A stretch of 64,000 nt of DNA from Basidiobolus meristosporus CBS 931.73 (Eukaryota; Basidiobolomycota; Basidiobolomycetes; Basidiobolales; Basidiobolaceae), in NCBI GenBank assembly GCA_002104905.1, contig MCFE01000209.1, positions 1-64,000 on the forward strand, in the 5' to 3' direction. Below, piece by piece: positions 11,901-26,900 of this stretch. The position numbers and the translations under genes were made by a program. Within the stretch, counting starts at the first letter, position 1, and the number at the start of each line of letters is the position of its first letter. The notes under the pieces are model-generated. The model saw only the letters and a list, made by a program, of their open reading frames with translations, made no database searches and was not told the DNA's origin.

Positions 11901-14900
11901 TCTTCGTATGTCAACGAGGCCAGGTCGCTCGCTCGTAAGAAACTGCCTTCGTATATGGTACCTACCATCTGGATTCCGCTCAATAGAATGCCATTTACGA
12001 CGAGCGAGAAGATTGATCGAAAACATTTGGCATCGTTATATGCCAGCCTAAGTAAAAATGATCTGAAGCTACTGAATCTTGTTGATAATGCCGGCCATGT
12101 TGGAGCTAGGTCGGATTCGGAGGAATCCTGGGCCAAGTTATGGTCATCAGTTCTCAATGTTCCATCTGCTGCTATAGGGGTCCACGATTCGTTCTTCAAC
12201 ATCGGTGGTGATTCAATCTTAGCGGTACGACTAGCAGGTGCTGCTCATAAGGCTGGGTTTGCATTCACAGTGCAGGATCTATACACTTACCCAACCATTG
12301 CTGAGATTGCTGATAATATTGTCACAATCGACTCCGATGCTGTTGAGCCCAAATCAATAGCAAAGTACTCCCTACTGCGCCTGGAACAACATCAGTTTGA
12401 CAAGTTGGTTGAGTGTGATCTCTCACAGCATGGTATTGATATTGAGGAGGTGGAAGATATATATCCCTGCTCGCCAATGCAAGAGGCTCTAATGGCGCTT
12501 AGTTTTAAAGACGACTCCAGCTATTTAACCCAGCAGGTGTATAAATGCGGGCCTGATCTTAACCTTGAAAGGCTTCAGTCTGCTTGGAAGGCAGTAATCG
12601 ATGCAAATCCTATACTCCGGACAGTGATTCTATTCACAAATAGTGGTCTCACCCATTTAAACGGCCTGCAAGTTGTAGTTGGCAGCGGTAATGTTGACTG
12701 GCATGTCAAGGATTTCCAAGATGAAAGGTCGCTTGAAGAGCATCTACCCAAGGTTTTATCAGAGGATCAAGCACGAGGAATATCTGCAGGAAAGCCATTG
12801 ATTCGGTTCAAGGTATTGACCACTATAGGCACAGCAACATACTTCATATGGACTATCCACCATGCGCTCTATGACGGCTGGTCTATGGGTCAAATAGTCA
12901 CTGACGTGATTACTGCTTATGAAGGCCTCGAAGTGGCTTTGCGCCCAACTTACAGTCTGTACATCGATCATCTTCTGAGTCAAGATAAGCAACGGTCTCT
13001 GGACTATTGGTCTGAAACACTTCGCTCGGTGCAAGTTACTCACTTAGCTAGATCAACTGCGCTTCATCAGTCAGTTCAATCACGAGCCAGATATATCGAA
13101 ATTATCGATATTGATTTCGCTAAAGTTACTGGTGTCTATAATATCACAGCAGCCACGATCGCATACCTGGCATGGGCGCTTGTCCTAAAATCGTATACTG
13201 GTAACCCGGATGTGGTGTTTGGAGCAGTGAATTCAGGAAGGAATATTCCCTTACAAGATATACAAGATATCTGTGGGCCTTGTATCACTACCCTTCCAAT
13301 GCGGATCACTCTCTCAGACAACCTGTCACTTTTAGATCTGCTGCTGTCCATACAGAATGCTCAAAATCAACAACATCATTATCAGTCCATCGGTCTACAA
13401 GATATACTTAAACACTGCTGGGACAGTGGTGAAAGCTCATTGTTCGATTCACTATTTGTAGTTCAAAACGTCCGCGATGAAGATACCACTGTAGGCCTCT
13501 CTGCAATTGGACTACATCAATTGGAGGCAACTATGCATATTTCCTACCCTATAGTGATGGAAGTTTGTGCCAACGGAACCTCCCACGAGATCGGCCTCAC
13601 ATACGATACGCAGACAGTGACAGAGTTTGAAGCATCATGGATAGTTAAGCATTTTATTGAAGCGATTAATGTTGTTCTCAAGCAGGTCCACAACATAGTG
13701 AGCGATGTCGATATCGTTACTTCAGAGGAGCTTTGTCTGTTAGAGAGCTGGGATGACACAAAGGACACTGCACAACGATTGTGTTGTGTCCATGAGCTAT
13801 TTGAGAAAAGGGTATTAATTCATCCTGATCAGCAAGCAGTTCAATTCGAGAGCTCTGAAAGTGTCACCTATAATGAGCTGAACATTAGGGCTAACCAGTT
13901 GGCGCACCATTTGATCAAGCTTGGAGTTCGTCCTGACTCGATAGTACCATTGTGCCTGGACAAGTCGATCGTGATGATAGTGGCAATGCTTGCCGTCCTC
14001 AAAGCCGGTGGTGCTTATGTTCCCCTTGACCCGAACAATCCTGTGGAGCGCAGCAGATTCATTATCGAGGAAACAAAGGCCGAGGTGGTGTTGACAACGG
14101 GTCAGTACAGACAGAAGTTCGACGAGCAATCTCTGGTTCTACTCGACATCGAAGACCTGTCACTTGAGCATTATGATGTCACCAACCCGGAAGTCAGTGA
14201 GCTGAACAACTCCAACCTATGCTATGTGATCTACACCTCCGGCTCTACAGGGAAACCAAAGGGAGTGATGATGGAGCATCGCGGTGCATCAAGCTTTATT
14301 CAAGCATTCAGCCATTCATGGGGCATTGATTCCACCGATACTGCGCTATTTTTCACCAATTACACCTTTGATCCCTCAGTGATTGACATATTCTGTCCAT
14401 TAACAGTTGGCGCGTCCATCGCGATTGCCTCCAAAGACAATCTCCTTACTAACCTGGAGCTATACATAAATACCATGCATGTCACAGCAGCAGTACTCAC
14501 TCCGACTGTTACAAATCTGGTTGATCCTGCAAAGGTACCATCAATGAGGCGGCTCGTGTTGGGTGGCGAAATGATGACCACAGCAGTTCGTGACCTATGG
14601 GTGCCTCATGTGGAGCTTTGCAACGCATATGGTCCAACTGAAGCTGCTGTAGCCATCCTTGCCAACTGGAATGTGACCACAGAAACGGAGTGCACGAACA
14701 TTGGCAAACCAATAGGAGGCAGCAGAATTCTGATCATGGGAGCTGACTTGAAGCCTGTTCCATTGGGTGTGATGGGAGAGCTGTGTGTTGCAGGCCCTCA
14801 GCTTGCCCGTGGCTATCTCAACAGGTACGATCTGACGGAAAAGGTCTTCGTTTCGAGCCCGTTCGTGTACGGTGAGCGCATATACCGAACCGGTGATCTT

Positions 14901-17900
14901 GCACGGTTCAACGCGGATGGCTCTGTTGAGCTTGTGGGAAGAATCGACAACCAGATCAAGATCAATGGTTTAAGAATCGAACTGGACGAGATCGAGCACG
15001 CCCTGCATGATCACGCCAAGGTGACAAGAGCATGTGTGATGGCCTTGACCACTGATCAAAAGACCAACCGCAAATCTTTGGTCGCCTTTATGGCTTTCCA
15101 GGGGCTGGAGATGAGCCATACTGCTCCGAGATTTCTGAGTGAACTCGAAGCCGAATTCGCCTACGAGTATATTGAGGAACTAAAGGCTGTCTGCCAGAAG
15201 AGATTGCCTACATACATGGTCCCCAATCTATGGCTTCCACTCAACACTATGCCAGTCAACACAAGCGGGAAAATCGATCGTCGCAAGTTGTCTGATCTCT
15301 TCCTATCCTCAAATCTTGATGAAATCGTGAGATTATCCAAGCACAGAAATGAGAAAAGGAGACAGCTCACCACACCCTTGGAGATGCAGATCCTGGCCGT
15401 ATGGTCGGAGACGCTTAACATTCCTGCCTCCAGCATCGCCGCTGACGACACTTTCTTCCAGCTTGGTGGTGATTCCATTTCTGCCATTCGAGTGTCATCA
15501 CTCAGTCGTCAGAATGGGATCTCACTCTCCGTAAAGCAGATCATGCAAAACCCGACCATCAGTGCACTTGCCTCAGTTGCCACCTTCCAAGATGCTGTTG
15601 ATGCTGAATCAAATGTGTGCGCCGATGGCGATGTCATCCTTACGCCAATCCAGCGACGCTTCCTTGGGGCCCCTCAAGATAATATGCATCATTTCAATCA
15701 GTCCTGGTTGTTGAAGATGCGCGAGTCCACTACAGCGGACAATCTCACCCTAGCGATCCTTGCCCTCGCAAAACATCACGATGTACTTCGCAGTCGATTC
15801 TCGCAGACAGAAGGGGAGTGGAAGATGACAGTGATGCCGATGGATGAGGTTTTGTTCCAGGTCCATCACCATCAGGTGAGGTCTGTTTCGGAGCTGCAAG
15901 GGCACATCCATCAGCTACAACGTGGTCTCAATTTGGCCTCTGGTCCCATGTTCCATTTCTCACTGTACGATCTGGAGGATGGCTCCCAGCTGCTGTTCAT
16001 GACCATCCACCATCTCGTTGTTGATCTGGTGTCATGGCGTATCATATGGGAGGATTTGGAGCAGCTACTTCAAGGAAAGGAGTGCGGCTACAAGTCGATG
16101 ACCTTCATGCACTGGAGTGCCTTACTCAATGAGTATGCTCAAGAGCTGGATATTAGTGCGTGGCCTTCTCAGAAGGTCGCTGAGCCAGTCGTGAGTGATG
16201 CATCTCTCTTAGCCCTGAACACATTCAAGTCCAGCAAATCCGCCACCTTCTCCCTGTCGGTCAACCAAACCGAAAAGCTCTTTGGCAGGTGCAACCTTCC
16301 ATTCCAGACCGAAGCCACTGACCTGATGATCGCTTCGCTGGCCATTGCCTACTGCAAGGTGTTCAACACCAGCAGTATGACCATCGGCATGGAAGGTCAC
16401 GGAAGAGAAGCATGGCGTGATGGGATTGATGTGTCGAGGACTGTTGGCTGGTTCACCACTCTGTATCCATTCGTTGTGGAGATGACTCAAGGCTTCGACC
16501 ATTTGAGTGTCCTCAAACGAGTCAAGGACCAGCGCAAGTCGATGCCAGGGAATGGCATTGTGTATGGATTACTCCGCTATCTGAGTAACAAGCCAAGCAA
16601 CCCGTTCAGTGATGATGTGATCCAGGTTGGGTTCAACTATCTTGGTCGCTTCCAGCAACTGGAGAGCAAGAACTCGTTTTTCCAACCCGCTCAGGCTCCT
16701 TACGATTTTGATATCTCAAGTATTAGCAAAGAGTGGATCAGAGATCATGTCTTTGATATAATAGCCACTATTGACAATGACAGCTTCAGCGCCGGAATCA
16801 CCTACAACCCCCACTTGCACTCGGATGAAATTGTATCCCAGTGGCTTTCCGCCTGGAATGACTGTCTCAATGCTTTGATCGATAGTTGTGCCTCATTGGA
16901 TGCCGTGGAGCATACCCGAAGCGATTTCCCGTTAGTGAAATTCACGGAGGCAGAGTTCAACCTGTTCTACAATCAAAATCTGCCCAATATTGGGGTCGAG
17001 CGTAGTCTCATTGAAGACATCCTTCCATGCACCCCGCTTCAGGAAGGACTGATTGCTGGTATGTTCAAGGATGCCAACTACTATCATGTCCAGCAACAAT
17101 TTGAGATTACTGGTGATTTCGACAGGACCCGATTCCTAAATACGTGGGATATAGTCATTCAGAATCACCCAATACTTCGGACCATTTTCGTTGAGTGCGT
17201 TACCAGTATGTCAAGGTTCAATTTCCTCCAAGTCGTGATGAAAGACATCACTCCCCCCTGGTCATACATCAGCTGTATTAATGACTCCATCCATGAGACA
17301 ATTTCAGTATACTTTACTGGGGATAAGGAGAACTCATATCAATTAGGACTGCCCAACATGCGTCTTGCTCTGCTTGAGACTGGCAACAAACAACAATTTC
17401 TACTCGTTAGTTGGCACCATGCAATACTTGATGCTACGTCGTGGGATCTGGTTCTTCAAGACTATTACAACATATATCATCAACAATCCCGTACCGTGAC
17501 ATATCCGTTTTCAAAATATGTATATGAAATACACGGGAAAACCGCTGCCGATGTGGCCGCAGAGAAGACATACTGGCAGAGTAAATTTTCGCAGCTCAGT
17601 AGATCTCAGTTCCCCTGCCTTGGAGTTTCTAAAGATTCTGACCCTTCAACGATCCGTGCTACTGGATCTATCTCGATTCCAGTAGACAGAATATCAAAGT
17701 TCGCTCAACGGCAAAAAGTTACCATCTTTACTCTTGTCAAAGCTACATGGGCTATTCTGCTTCGAGACTACACCCAAAGCAATGATGTTGTGTTTGGGTA
17801 TGTAATCAACGGAAGGAGTGGAGAGCTTGAGGGTGTTTCAACTATTGTTGGACCTTGTATTAATACACTCCCGAATCGCATACTGTGCAATGGTGAATTT

Positions 17901-20900
17901 ACCATTGCCGAATGGCTTCTGCAAATACAAGAGGACTCTTCATCAGTACTAACTTATCAGCATAGTAGTTTGCGCCAAATTCAAGAGTGGACCGGAGTAT
18001 CTCCATTATTTGATACTATTCTCAATTACAAATATGAGTCAATGAAGCCTAAGCAAGAATCGGAGAATGATAAGCTAAGACTTGTTCCGCTACATGGGAA
18101 GGAGGCTACTGAGGTAAATACTAATATAAATATGGGTTTTGCAGTAATAGATGCTAATACCCCACTAACGCTACTGTAGTATCCATTAACGTTGAACGTA
18201 TATGCAAGCAACAATGAAATCTTGTTTAGTTTGGATGCGTTCGGCGATAAAATCTCACCCTATTTTGCACAGCAAATCGCTAGCCACTTCAAATCCGTGT
18301 TTGAGTCATTTACAACTTTACCTCTAGACACACGCCTTGAAAATTTTTCTATAATACAGGAGAAAGCTACTTCGACTGCTTATGATACGGCGTCAACTGT
18401 GTCCTCGGACAACGCAATGGCATGCATGCACCATCTCTTTGAACGTCAGGCTGAGCTATCGCCTCAAGATTTAGCAGTCCGATTCGAGAGCTCTGAATGT
18501 GCCACCTATAATGAGCTGAACATTAGGGCTAACCAGTTGGCGCACCATTTGATCAAGCTTGGAGTTCGTCCTGACTCGATAGTACCATTGTGCCTGGACA
18601 AGTCGATCGTGATGATAGTGGCAATGCTTGCCGTCCTCAAAGCCGGTGGTGCTTATGTTCCCCTTGACCCGAACAATCCTGTGGAGCGCAGCAGATTCAT
18701 TATCGAGGAAACAAAGGCCGAGGTGGTGTTGACAACGGGTCAGTACAGACAGAAGTTCGACGAGCAATCTCTGGTTCTACTCGACATCGAAGACCTGTCA
18801 CTTGAGCATTATGATGTCACCAACCCGGAAGTCAGTGAACTGAACGACTCCAACCTATGCTATGTGATCTACACCTCCGGCTCTACAGGGAAACCAAAGG
18901 GAGTGATGATGGAGCATCGCGGTGCATCAAGCTTTATTCAAGCATTCAGCCATTCATGGGGCATTGATTCCACCGATACTGCGCTATTTTTCACCAATTA
19001 CACCTTTGATCCCTCAGTGATTGACATATTCTGTCCATTAACAGTTGGCGCGTCCATCGCGATTGCCTCCAAAGACAATCTCCTTACTAACCTGGAGCTA
19101 TACATAAATACCATGAATGTCACAGCAGCGGTACTCACTCCGACTGTTACAAATCTGGTTGATCCTGCAAAGGTACCATCAATGAGGCGGCTCGTGTTGG
19201 GTGGCGAAATGATGACCACAGCAGTTCGCGACCTATGGGCGCCTCATGTGGAGCTTTGCAACGCATATGGTCCAACTGAAGCTGCTGTAGCCATCCTTGC
19301 CAACTGGAATGTGACCACAGAAACGGAGTGCACGAACATTGGCAAACCAATAGGAGGCAGCAGAATTCTGATCATGGGGGCTGACTTGAAGCCTGTTCCA
19401 TTGGGTGTGATGGGAGAGCTGTGTGTTGCAGGTCCTCAGCTTGCCCGTGGCTATCTCAACAGGTACGATCTGACGGAAAAGGTCTTCGTTTCGAGCCCGT
19501 TCGTGTACGGTGAGCGCATATACCGAACCGGTGATCTTGCACGGTTCAACGCGGATGGCTCTGTTGAGCTGGTGGGAAGAATCGACAACCAGATCAAGAT
19601 CAATGGTTTAAGAATCGAACTGGACGAGATCGAGCACGCCCTGCATGATCACGCCAAGGTGACAAGAGCATGTGTGATGGCCTTGACCACTGATCAAAAG
19701 ACCAACCGCAAATCTTTGGTCGCCTTTATGGCTTTCCAGGGGCTGGAGATGAGCCATACTGCTCCGAGATTTCTGAGTGAACTCGAAGCCGAATTCGCCT
19801 ACGAGTATATTGAGGAACTAAAGGCTGTCTGCCAGAAGAGATTGCCTACATACATGGTCCCCAATCTATGGCTTCCACTCAACACTATGCCAGTCAACAC
19901 AAGCGGGAAAATCGATCGTCGCAAGTTGTCTGATCTCTTCCTATCCTCAAATCTTGATGAAATCGTGAGATTATCCAAGCACAGAAATGAGAAAAGGAGA
20001 CAGCTCACCACACCCTTGGAGATGCAGATCCTGGCCATATGGTCGGAGACGCTTAACATTCCTGCCTCCAGCATCGCCGCTGACGACACTTTCTTCCAGC
20101 TTGGTGGTGATTCCATTTCTGCCATTCGAGTGTCATCACTCAGTCGTCAGAACGGGATCTCACTCTCCGTAAAGCAGATCATGCAAAACCCGACCATCAG
20201 TGCGCTTGCCTCAGTTGCCACCTTCCGAGATGCTGTTGATGCTGAATCAAATGTGTGCGCCGATGGCGATGTCATCCTTACGCCAATCCAGCGACGCTTC
20301 CTTGGGGCCCCTCAAGATAATATGCATCATTTCAATCAGTCCTGGTTGTTGAAGATGCGCGAGTCCACGACAGCGGACAATCTCACCCTAGCGATCCTTG
20401 CCCTCGCAAAACATCACGATGTACTTCGCAGTCGATTCTCGCAGACAGAAGGGGAGTGGAAGATGACAGTGATGCCGATGGATGAGGTTTTGTTCCAGGT
20501 CCATCACCATCAGGTGAGGTCTGTTTCGGAGCTGCAAGGGCACATCCATCAGCTACAACGTGGTCTCAATTTGGCCTCTGGTCCCATGTTCCATTTCTCA
20601 CTGTACGATCTGGAGGATGGCTCCCAGCTGCTGTTCATGACCATCCACCATCTCGTTGTTGATCTGGTGTCATGGCGTATCATATGGGAGGATTTGGAGC
20701 AGCTACTTCAAGGAAAGGAGTGCGGCTACAAGTCGATGACCTTCATGCACTGGAGTGCCTTACTCAATGAGTATGCTCAAGAGCTGGATATTAGTGCGTG
20801 GCCTTCTCAGAAGGTCGCTGAGCCAGTCGTGAGTGATGCATCTCTCTTAGCCCTGAACACATTCAAGTCCAGCAAATCCGCCACCTTCTCCCTGTCGGTC

Positions 20901-23900
20901 AACCAAACCGAAAAGCTCTTTGGCAGGTGCAACCTTCCATTCCAGACCGAAGCCACTGACCTGATGATCGCTTCGCTGGCCATTGCCTACTGCAAGGTGT
21001 TCAACACCAGCAGTATGACCATCGGCATGGAAGGTCATGGAAGAGAAGCATGGCGTGATGGGATTGATGTGTCGAGGACTGTTGGCTGGTTCACCACTCT
21101 GTATCCATTCGTTGTGGAGATGACTCAAGGCTTCGACCATTTGAGTGTCCTCAAACGAGTCAAGGACCAGCGCAAGTCGATGCCAGGGAATGGCATTGTG
21201 TATGGATTACTCCGCTATCTGAGTAACAAGCCAAGCAACCCATTCAGTGATGATGTGATCCAGATTGGGTTCAACTATCTTGGTCGCTTCCAGCAACTGG
21301 AGAGCAAGAACTCGTTTTTCCAACCTGCTCAGGCTCCTTACAATTTTGATCCGTCCGAAGTATGCGTTGATCGTTGCAGGGATCATGTCTTTGATATAAT
21401 AGCCACTATCGACAATGACAGCTTCAGCGCCGGAATCACCTACAACCCCCACTTGCACTCGGATGAAATTGTATCCCAGTGGCTTTCCGCCTGGAATGAC
21501 TGTCTCAATGCTTTGATCGATAGTTGTGCCTCATTGGATTCCGTGGAGCATACCCGAAGCGATTTCCCGTTAGTGAAATTCACGGAGGCAGAGTTCAACC
21601 TGTTCTACAATCAAAATCTGCCCAATATTGGGGTCGAGCGTAGTCTCATTGAAGACATCCTTCCATGCACCCCGCTTCAGGAAGGACTGATTGCTGGTAT
21701 GTTCAAGGATGCCAACTACTATCATGTCCAGCAACAATTTGAGATTACTGGTAACTTTGATCTGGCCAGGTTTCAGAATACTTGGGAAACTCTTATTATG
21801 GATCACCCAATTTTACGTACTATCTTTGCTGAGTGTTCCACTACTGCATCGCACTTCAATTTCTTACAGATTGTGATGAAACCATCCAAGTTAGATTGGT
21901 CTTTCGTTAATTGCGCACATAATTCTCTCGGAAAAATCATCACAGAGAATCTGGCTGCTGAGAAGTCCAAATCTTTCCAGCTCGGTCAATCCAATTTCAG
22001 ATTTACATTAGTGGAAACGGATTTGGAACACCGCATACTCCTGATCAACTGGCACCATGCTATACTTGATGCCACCGCATGGAATATTGTTCTGAACGAC
22101 TTCTATCACGTATATCATCAACAACCTCGTGTGGTAACCTATCCATTCGCGAAATTTGTTGAAGAGCTATACAGTAAATCCTCGCGAGAGATTGAGAATG
22201 GGAAATCCTATTGGCAAAGGAAACTTTTACAGCTCAGCGCTTCCCAATTCCCAAACCTTGGGGTTTCTAAAGGTCCCTCTTCGATGATTTGTCGCGTAGA
22301 AGATACTATCGAAATCCCAATCGAGAGGATATCGCAAAGCGCTCAGCATTTCAATGTAACGCCCTTTACATTTATCAAGGCAGCTTGGGCTATTCTATTG
22401 AGGGAGTATACTCGTAATGAGGACGTAGTTTTCGGATATGTGGTTAATGGAAGAAACGGTGAACTGGAGGGTATTTCGACTATTGTTGGCCCGTGTATCA
22501 ACACCATTCCTTGTCGTATGCGCTGTGAGGGCAAGTTGAATGTTGTAGCATGGCTACAGGAAATACATCAGAATTATACTTCCGACCTTTCTTATCAACA
22601 GAACAGTCTACGAGACATTCAAGAGTGGGTGGGAGCGTCTCCGCTATTTGATACTATTGTTAACTATAGAGTCGGGGACTCCTCTGGAACTAATGCTGTT
22701 AATACCTGCAACGGAATGGATGAAGCGGAAAATGAAGTTAGGCTTGTGCCGAAAATTAGTAATGAAAGAACAGAGGTTGGTGAAGGCATTTATAATTATT
22801 TGATATAGTCATATTTTTAGTTCAATGTATAACTAACTCATTCTGCTTTACAGTATTCATTAGTGCTGAACATCGGAACTAGTGGTGGTGAATTTAAATT
22901 TGTTATCGATGCTAAGGATACGTTGATATCTCAACAATTTGCGAACCAAATTGCGAATGACTTCAAAACATTGTTCGGAACCTTGGTGCATATAGTTCCT
23001 GACTCTCATATCAGCGATGTGTGCGTCTCATTAAGCAAGACCCAAGCGCCCTTAACCCATCCAGCAATTTCGTACTCTTGCCCAGACACGACAAATAAGT
23101 GTATTCATCAGCTGGTTGAGGAGCAGGCGAGAGTCAATCCAGAGCGTACAGCAATTCAATTTGAACTCTCTGAATCGGTCACCTATGCAGAACTCAACAA
23201 CAAAGCTAATCAGTTGGCTCATCATTTGATCAAACTTGGCGTTCGTCCAGAATCGATGGTGCCCCTTTGCCTTGACAAATCAGTTTCAATGGTAGTGGCA
23301 ATGCTTGCTGTCCTCAAAGCTGGTGGTGCTTATGTTCCCCTCGACCCAAACAATCCAGTCGAGCGTAATAGATTCATTCTCGCTGAGACAAACGCACAAG
23401 TTGTAGTAACCTTGGATGCGCACAAATCCACCTTCGAAACAAAGGCTTTGGTACTACTAGACTCAGACCGGGATTGTATTCGCCAATATCCTGAGGATAA
23501 TCCAGAAGTCAGTGACTTGAATAGCTCAAACCTGTGTTATGTTCTATTTACCTCTGGCTCAACTGGAGCACCTAAAGGAGTGATGCTAGAGCATTCCGCC
23601 GTGGTTAGCTTTGTTGGCGCAATCCAGCAAGAGTATGACTTTACCCCCCAAGACTCAATACTTCAGTTCGCCAATTACACCTTCGACGCTTCAGTATTCG
23701 AGATATATGTTCCCCTTGCCATCGGAGCTTCTGTATCCATGGCGCGAAAGGACTACTTACTCACCGATCTTGAGGAATGCATCAGACAGCTTAAAGCAAC
23801 ATTCTTGATGCTGACACCCACCATTGCTACCCTAATTGACCCACTCAAGGTACCGTCAGTGAAGAACCTGATGTTCATAGGGGAGATGTTGACAACCACC

Positions 23901-26900
23901 GCATTGAACAAGTGGTCGCCATATGTTGATCTGAGCAACGGCTATGGACCGACTGAATCGGCAGTCCTGATGACTGTCAATACGCAAATGGACTTGACTA
24001 CTTCGTGCTCGAATGTCGGGATGCCGATCGGAAACAATAGGCTCTATATCCTGGGCGATGACAACTATCCGGTTCCGTTTGGTATAGTCGGCGAGCTGTG
24101 TGTTGCTGGGGGACAGCTAGCTCGGGGATATCTAAACAGGCCTGATCTGACAGATAATGTATTCGTTGAAAGTCCATTTGTGTCAGCAGAACGCCTCTAC
24201 AGAACTGGAGATCTTGCTCGATTCAATAGCGATGGATCCGTGGAGCTTATTGGAAGAAAAGATAACCAGATCAAGATACATGGGTTGAGAATCGAGCTGG
24301 ATGAGATTGAGCATGCTCTCCACGAGCACCCCAAAGTCGCTAGAGCGTGTATAGTTCCTTTGGTTACCGACAAAGCCACTGATCACAAATCATTAGTTGC
24401 TTTTGTGACTTTTAACGATATTACTGACGACAACACATCTTGTGGTTTGATAGAGAGAACCTACAATGAAGAGGCTGTTGATTACATCAAGGAGATTAAG
24501 ACGCTTCTTCGAAAGAAGCTGCCTACTTATATGATGCCCAACATATGGGTTCCTGTCAATAGAATGCCGACGACAACGAGTCAGAAGACTGACAGGAAGA
24601 AGCTAGCCTCGTTGTATTCCTCCCTGGACAAAGAGGATTTGATGAAGTGGAATCACAACGATACTTCTGGTCGCGTTAGAACTAGAACCGCAATGGAGGA
24701 AACCTGGATTGAACTCTGGTCAGCGGTTCTCAAAATTTCGTCGGACACTATTGGAGTACATGACTCTTTCTTTAGTCTTGGAGGTGACTCTATCCTAGCC
24801 ATCAGGCTAGTTGGTGCTGCTCATAAGGCTGGATTCACACTGACAGTCCAGGATCTCTATATATATCCTACGATCGCTGAGCTTGCAATCAGTTGTCCCT
24901 TAAACTCTAAAATTACGGAAACAAAGCTGGTTGAGAAATACTCCCTGCTCAAATTGGATCTTGAACAACTGGAGTATTTGGTCGAACACGAACTGCCCCA
25001 GCATAACATTAATCCTGATGAAGTAGATGACATCTACCCCTGTTCTCCGATGCAAGAGGCACTCGTGGCTCTGAGCATACAAGACGAATCAAGCTACGTC
25101 AGTCAGCTTGTATACAACTGTGAATCCACTGTTGACTTGGAGAGACTTCGAACTGCCTGGAAGTCAGTTATTGATGTAAACCCCATTCTTAGAACTGTCA
25201 TACTGTTTACAACCAGTGGCTTTGCTCATTTGAATGGCCTTCAGGTTGTTCTTCATGGCGAAAATATACAGTGGAGCATTAAGGAATATGAAGATGCCAC
25301 ATTGCTTGAAGACGGCCTGACCCGAACCTTGGAGGATGATAGGTCACGAGGGATTTCGGTGGGTCAACCACTGACTCGGTTCACATTGCTGAAGGCAAGA
25401 GGTACTACATCATACCTCATATGGACTATTCACCATGCACTGTACGATGGTTGGTCCATGAATCATATAGTATCGGACGTTGTCACTGCTTATCAAGGGC
25501 ATAATTTGACCGCTAGGCCACCATACAATCTTTACATCAACTACCTGATGGATATGGACAGGAGTCAATCTATCAAATACTGGAAAGAGAAGTTGAATTC
25601 GGCAACTTCAACACATTTGACTGGTAATTCCCGAATTGTTGAGGAGACGCTAATGTCATCTACGATCATTGAGAGCATCCAGGCAGACTTCAGTTCACTT
25701 GCTAGTGAGTATAGCCTAACAATAGCTACCGTTGCATATTTAGCCTGGGCCATGGTGCTAAAGTCTCATACTGGTAACTCGGACGTAGTATTTGGAGTAG
25801 TGGACTCAGGAAGAGGTATTCCTCTCCACAACGTTCAAGACATTTGCGGTCCCTGTATCACGACATTGCCCACACGTATCACTCTCTCAGATACCCAATC
25901 CCTTTTGGACGCTCTGCGGTTAATTCAGAATGCACAGATCCAGCAACGCCAGTATCAATCTATCGGGCTACAAGATATTCTCAAACATTGTTGTGACATT
26001 GGAGAAAGTTCGCTATTCGACACCCTATTAGTGGTTCAAAATATCAACCGGGAGGGGGATGCTAGGGGGTTCTCTACCATTGGTCTGGAGCAGTCTGTCG
26101 CCTCCATGCCTATAGACTATCCAATTGTGATGGAGATGAGTTCAGAAGGCACGGATCACACGATTGTTCTGACGTATGACGCACATACCGTAACTGAGTT
26201 CGAGGCATCCTGGATTGTGAAGCACTTCGTGGAGGCACTCAACGTGATTCTCTCCAATAACCACGCCGCTGTCGAAGATATGAAGATTACAACGGCAGCC
26301 GAATTAGAACTGATAGAAAGTTGGAGTACCAATGGTGACACTCTATTCCGCTCTGGGTGCATCCATGAGTTGATTGAGCAGCGAGCATTGCTTCACCCAG
26401 AGCAGGTTGCAATTCAGCTCGAGGACACCGAATATGTTACTTATGGCGACCTTAATAGTAGAGCCAATCAGCTAGCTCACCATTTGATCAAACTCGGTGT
26501 CCGTCCTGACTCGATAGTACCACTTTGTCTTGAAAAATCAGTTGCTATGGTGGTGGCAATGCTTGCAGTTCTTAAAGCCGGTGGAGCCTATGTTCCACTT
26601 GATCCCAACAATCCTGCGAAGCGAAATGGATTCATTCTAAAGGAGACAAACGCAAAAGTTGTTTTGACACTAGAAACATACAAACATAACTTTGGTGATC
26701 GAGCCCTTGTACTGCTAGATTCCGATGATTTATCTCTGGAGCAGAGCAACCCCAACAACCCTCAAGTGATTGGCCTGGAGAGCTCTAGTCTATGCTATGT
26801 GATCTATACTTCGGGTTCAACAGGCATGCCCAAGGGAGTAATGATGGAACACCGAGGTGCTTTGAATTTCATTGAAGGATTCCAGAACGTATGGGGCATT

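Noticed and set aside
11844-12202. Minus-strand open frames under the NRPS and under XMAP215 (for example 11807-12202, 15161-15487)
   Set aside because: They mirror conserved coding sequence on the other strand and have no domain of their own. The paired ones in modules 3 and 4 are identical only because the modules are duplicated.
18192-22808. Separate NRPS genes starting at 18192 and 22863
   Set aside because: These frames start at TTG or CTG inside a C domain. Short GT-AG introns with branch sites join them in frame to the preceding exon and restore the domain, so one gene is the simpler reading.
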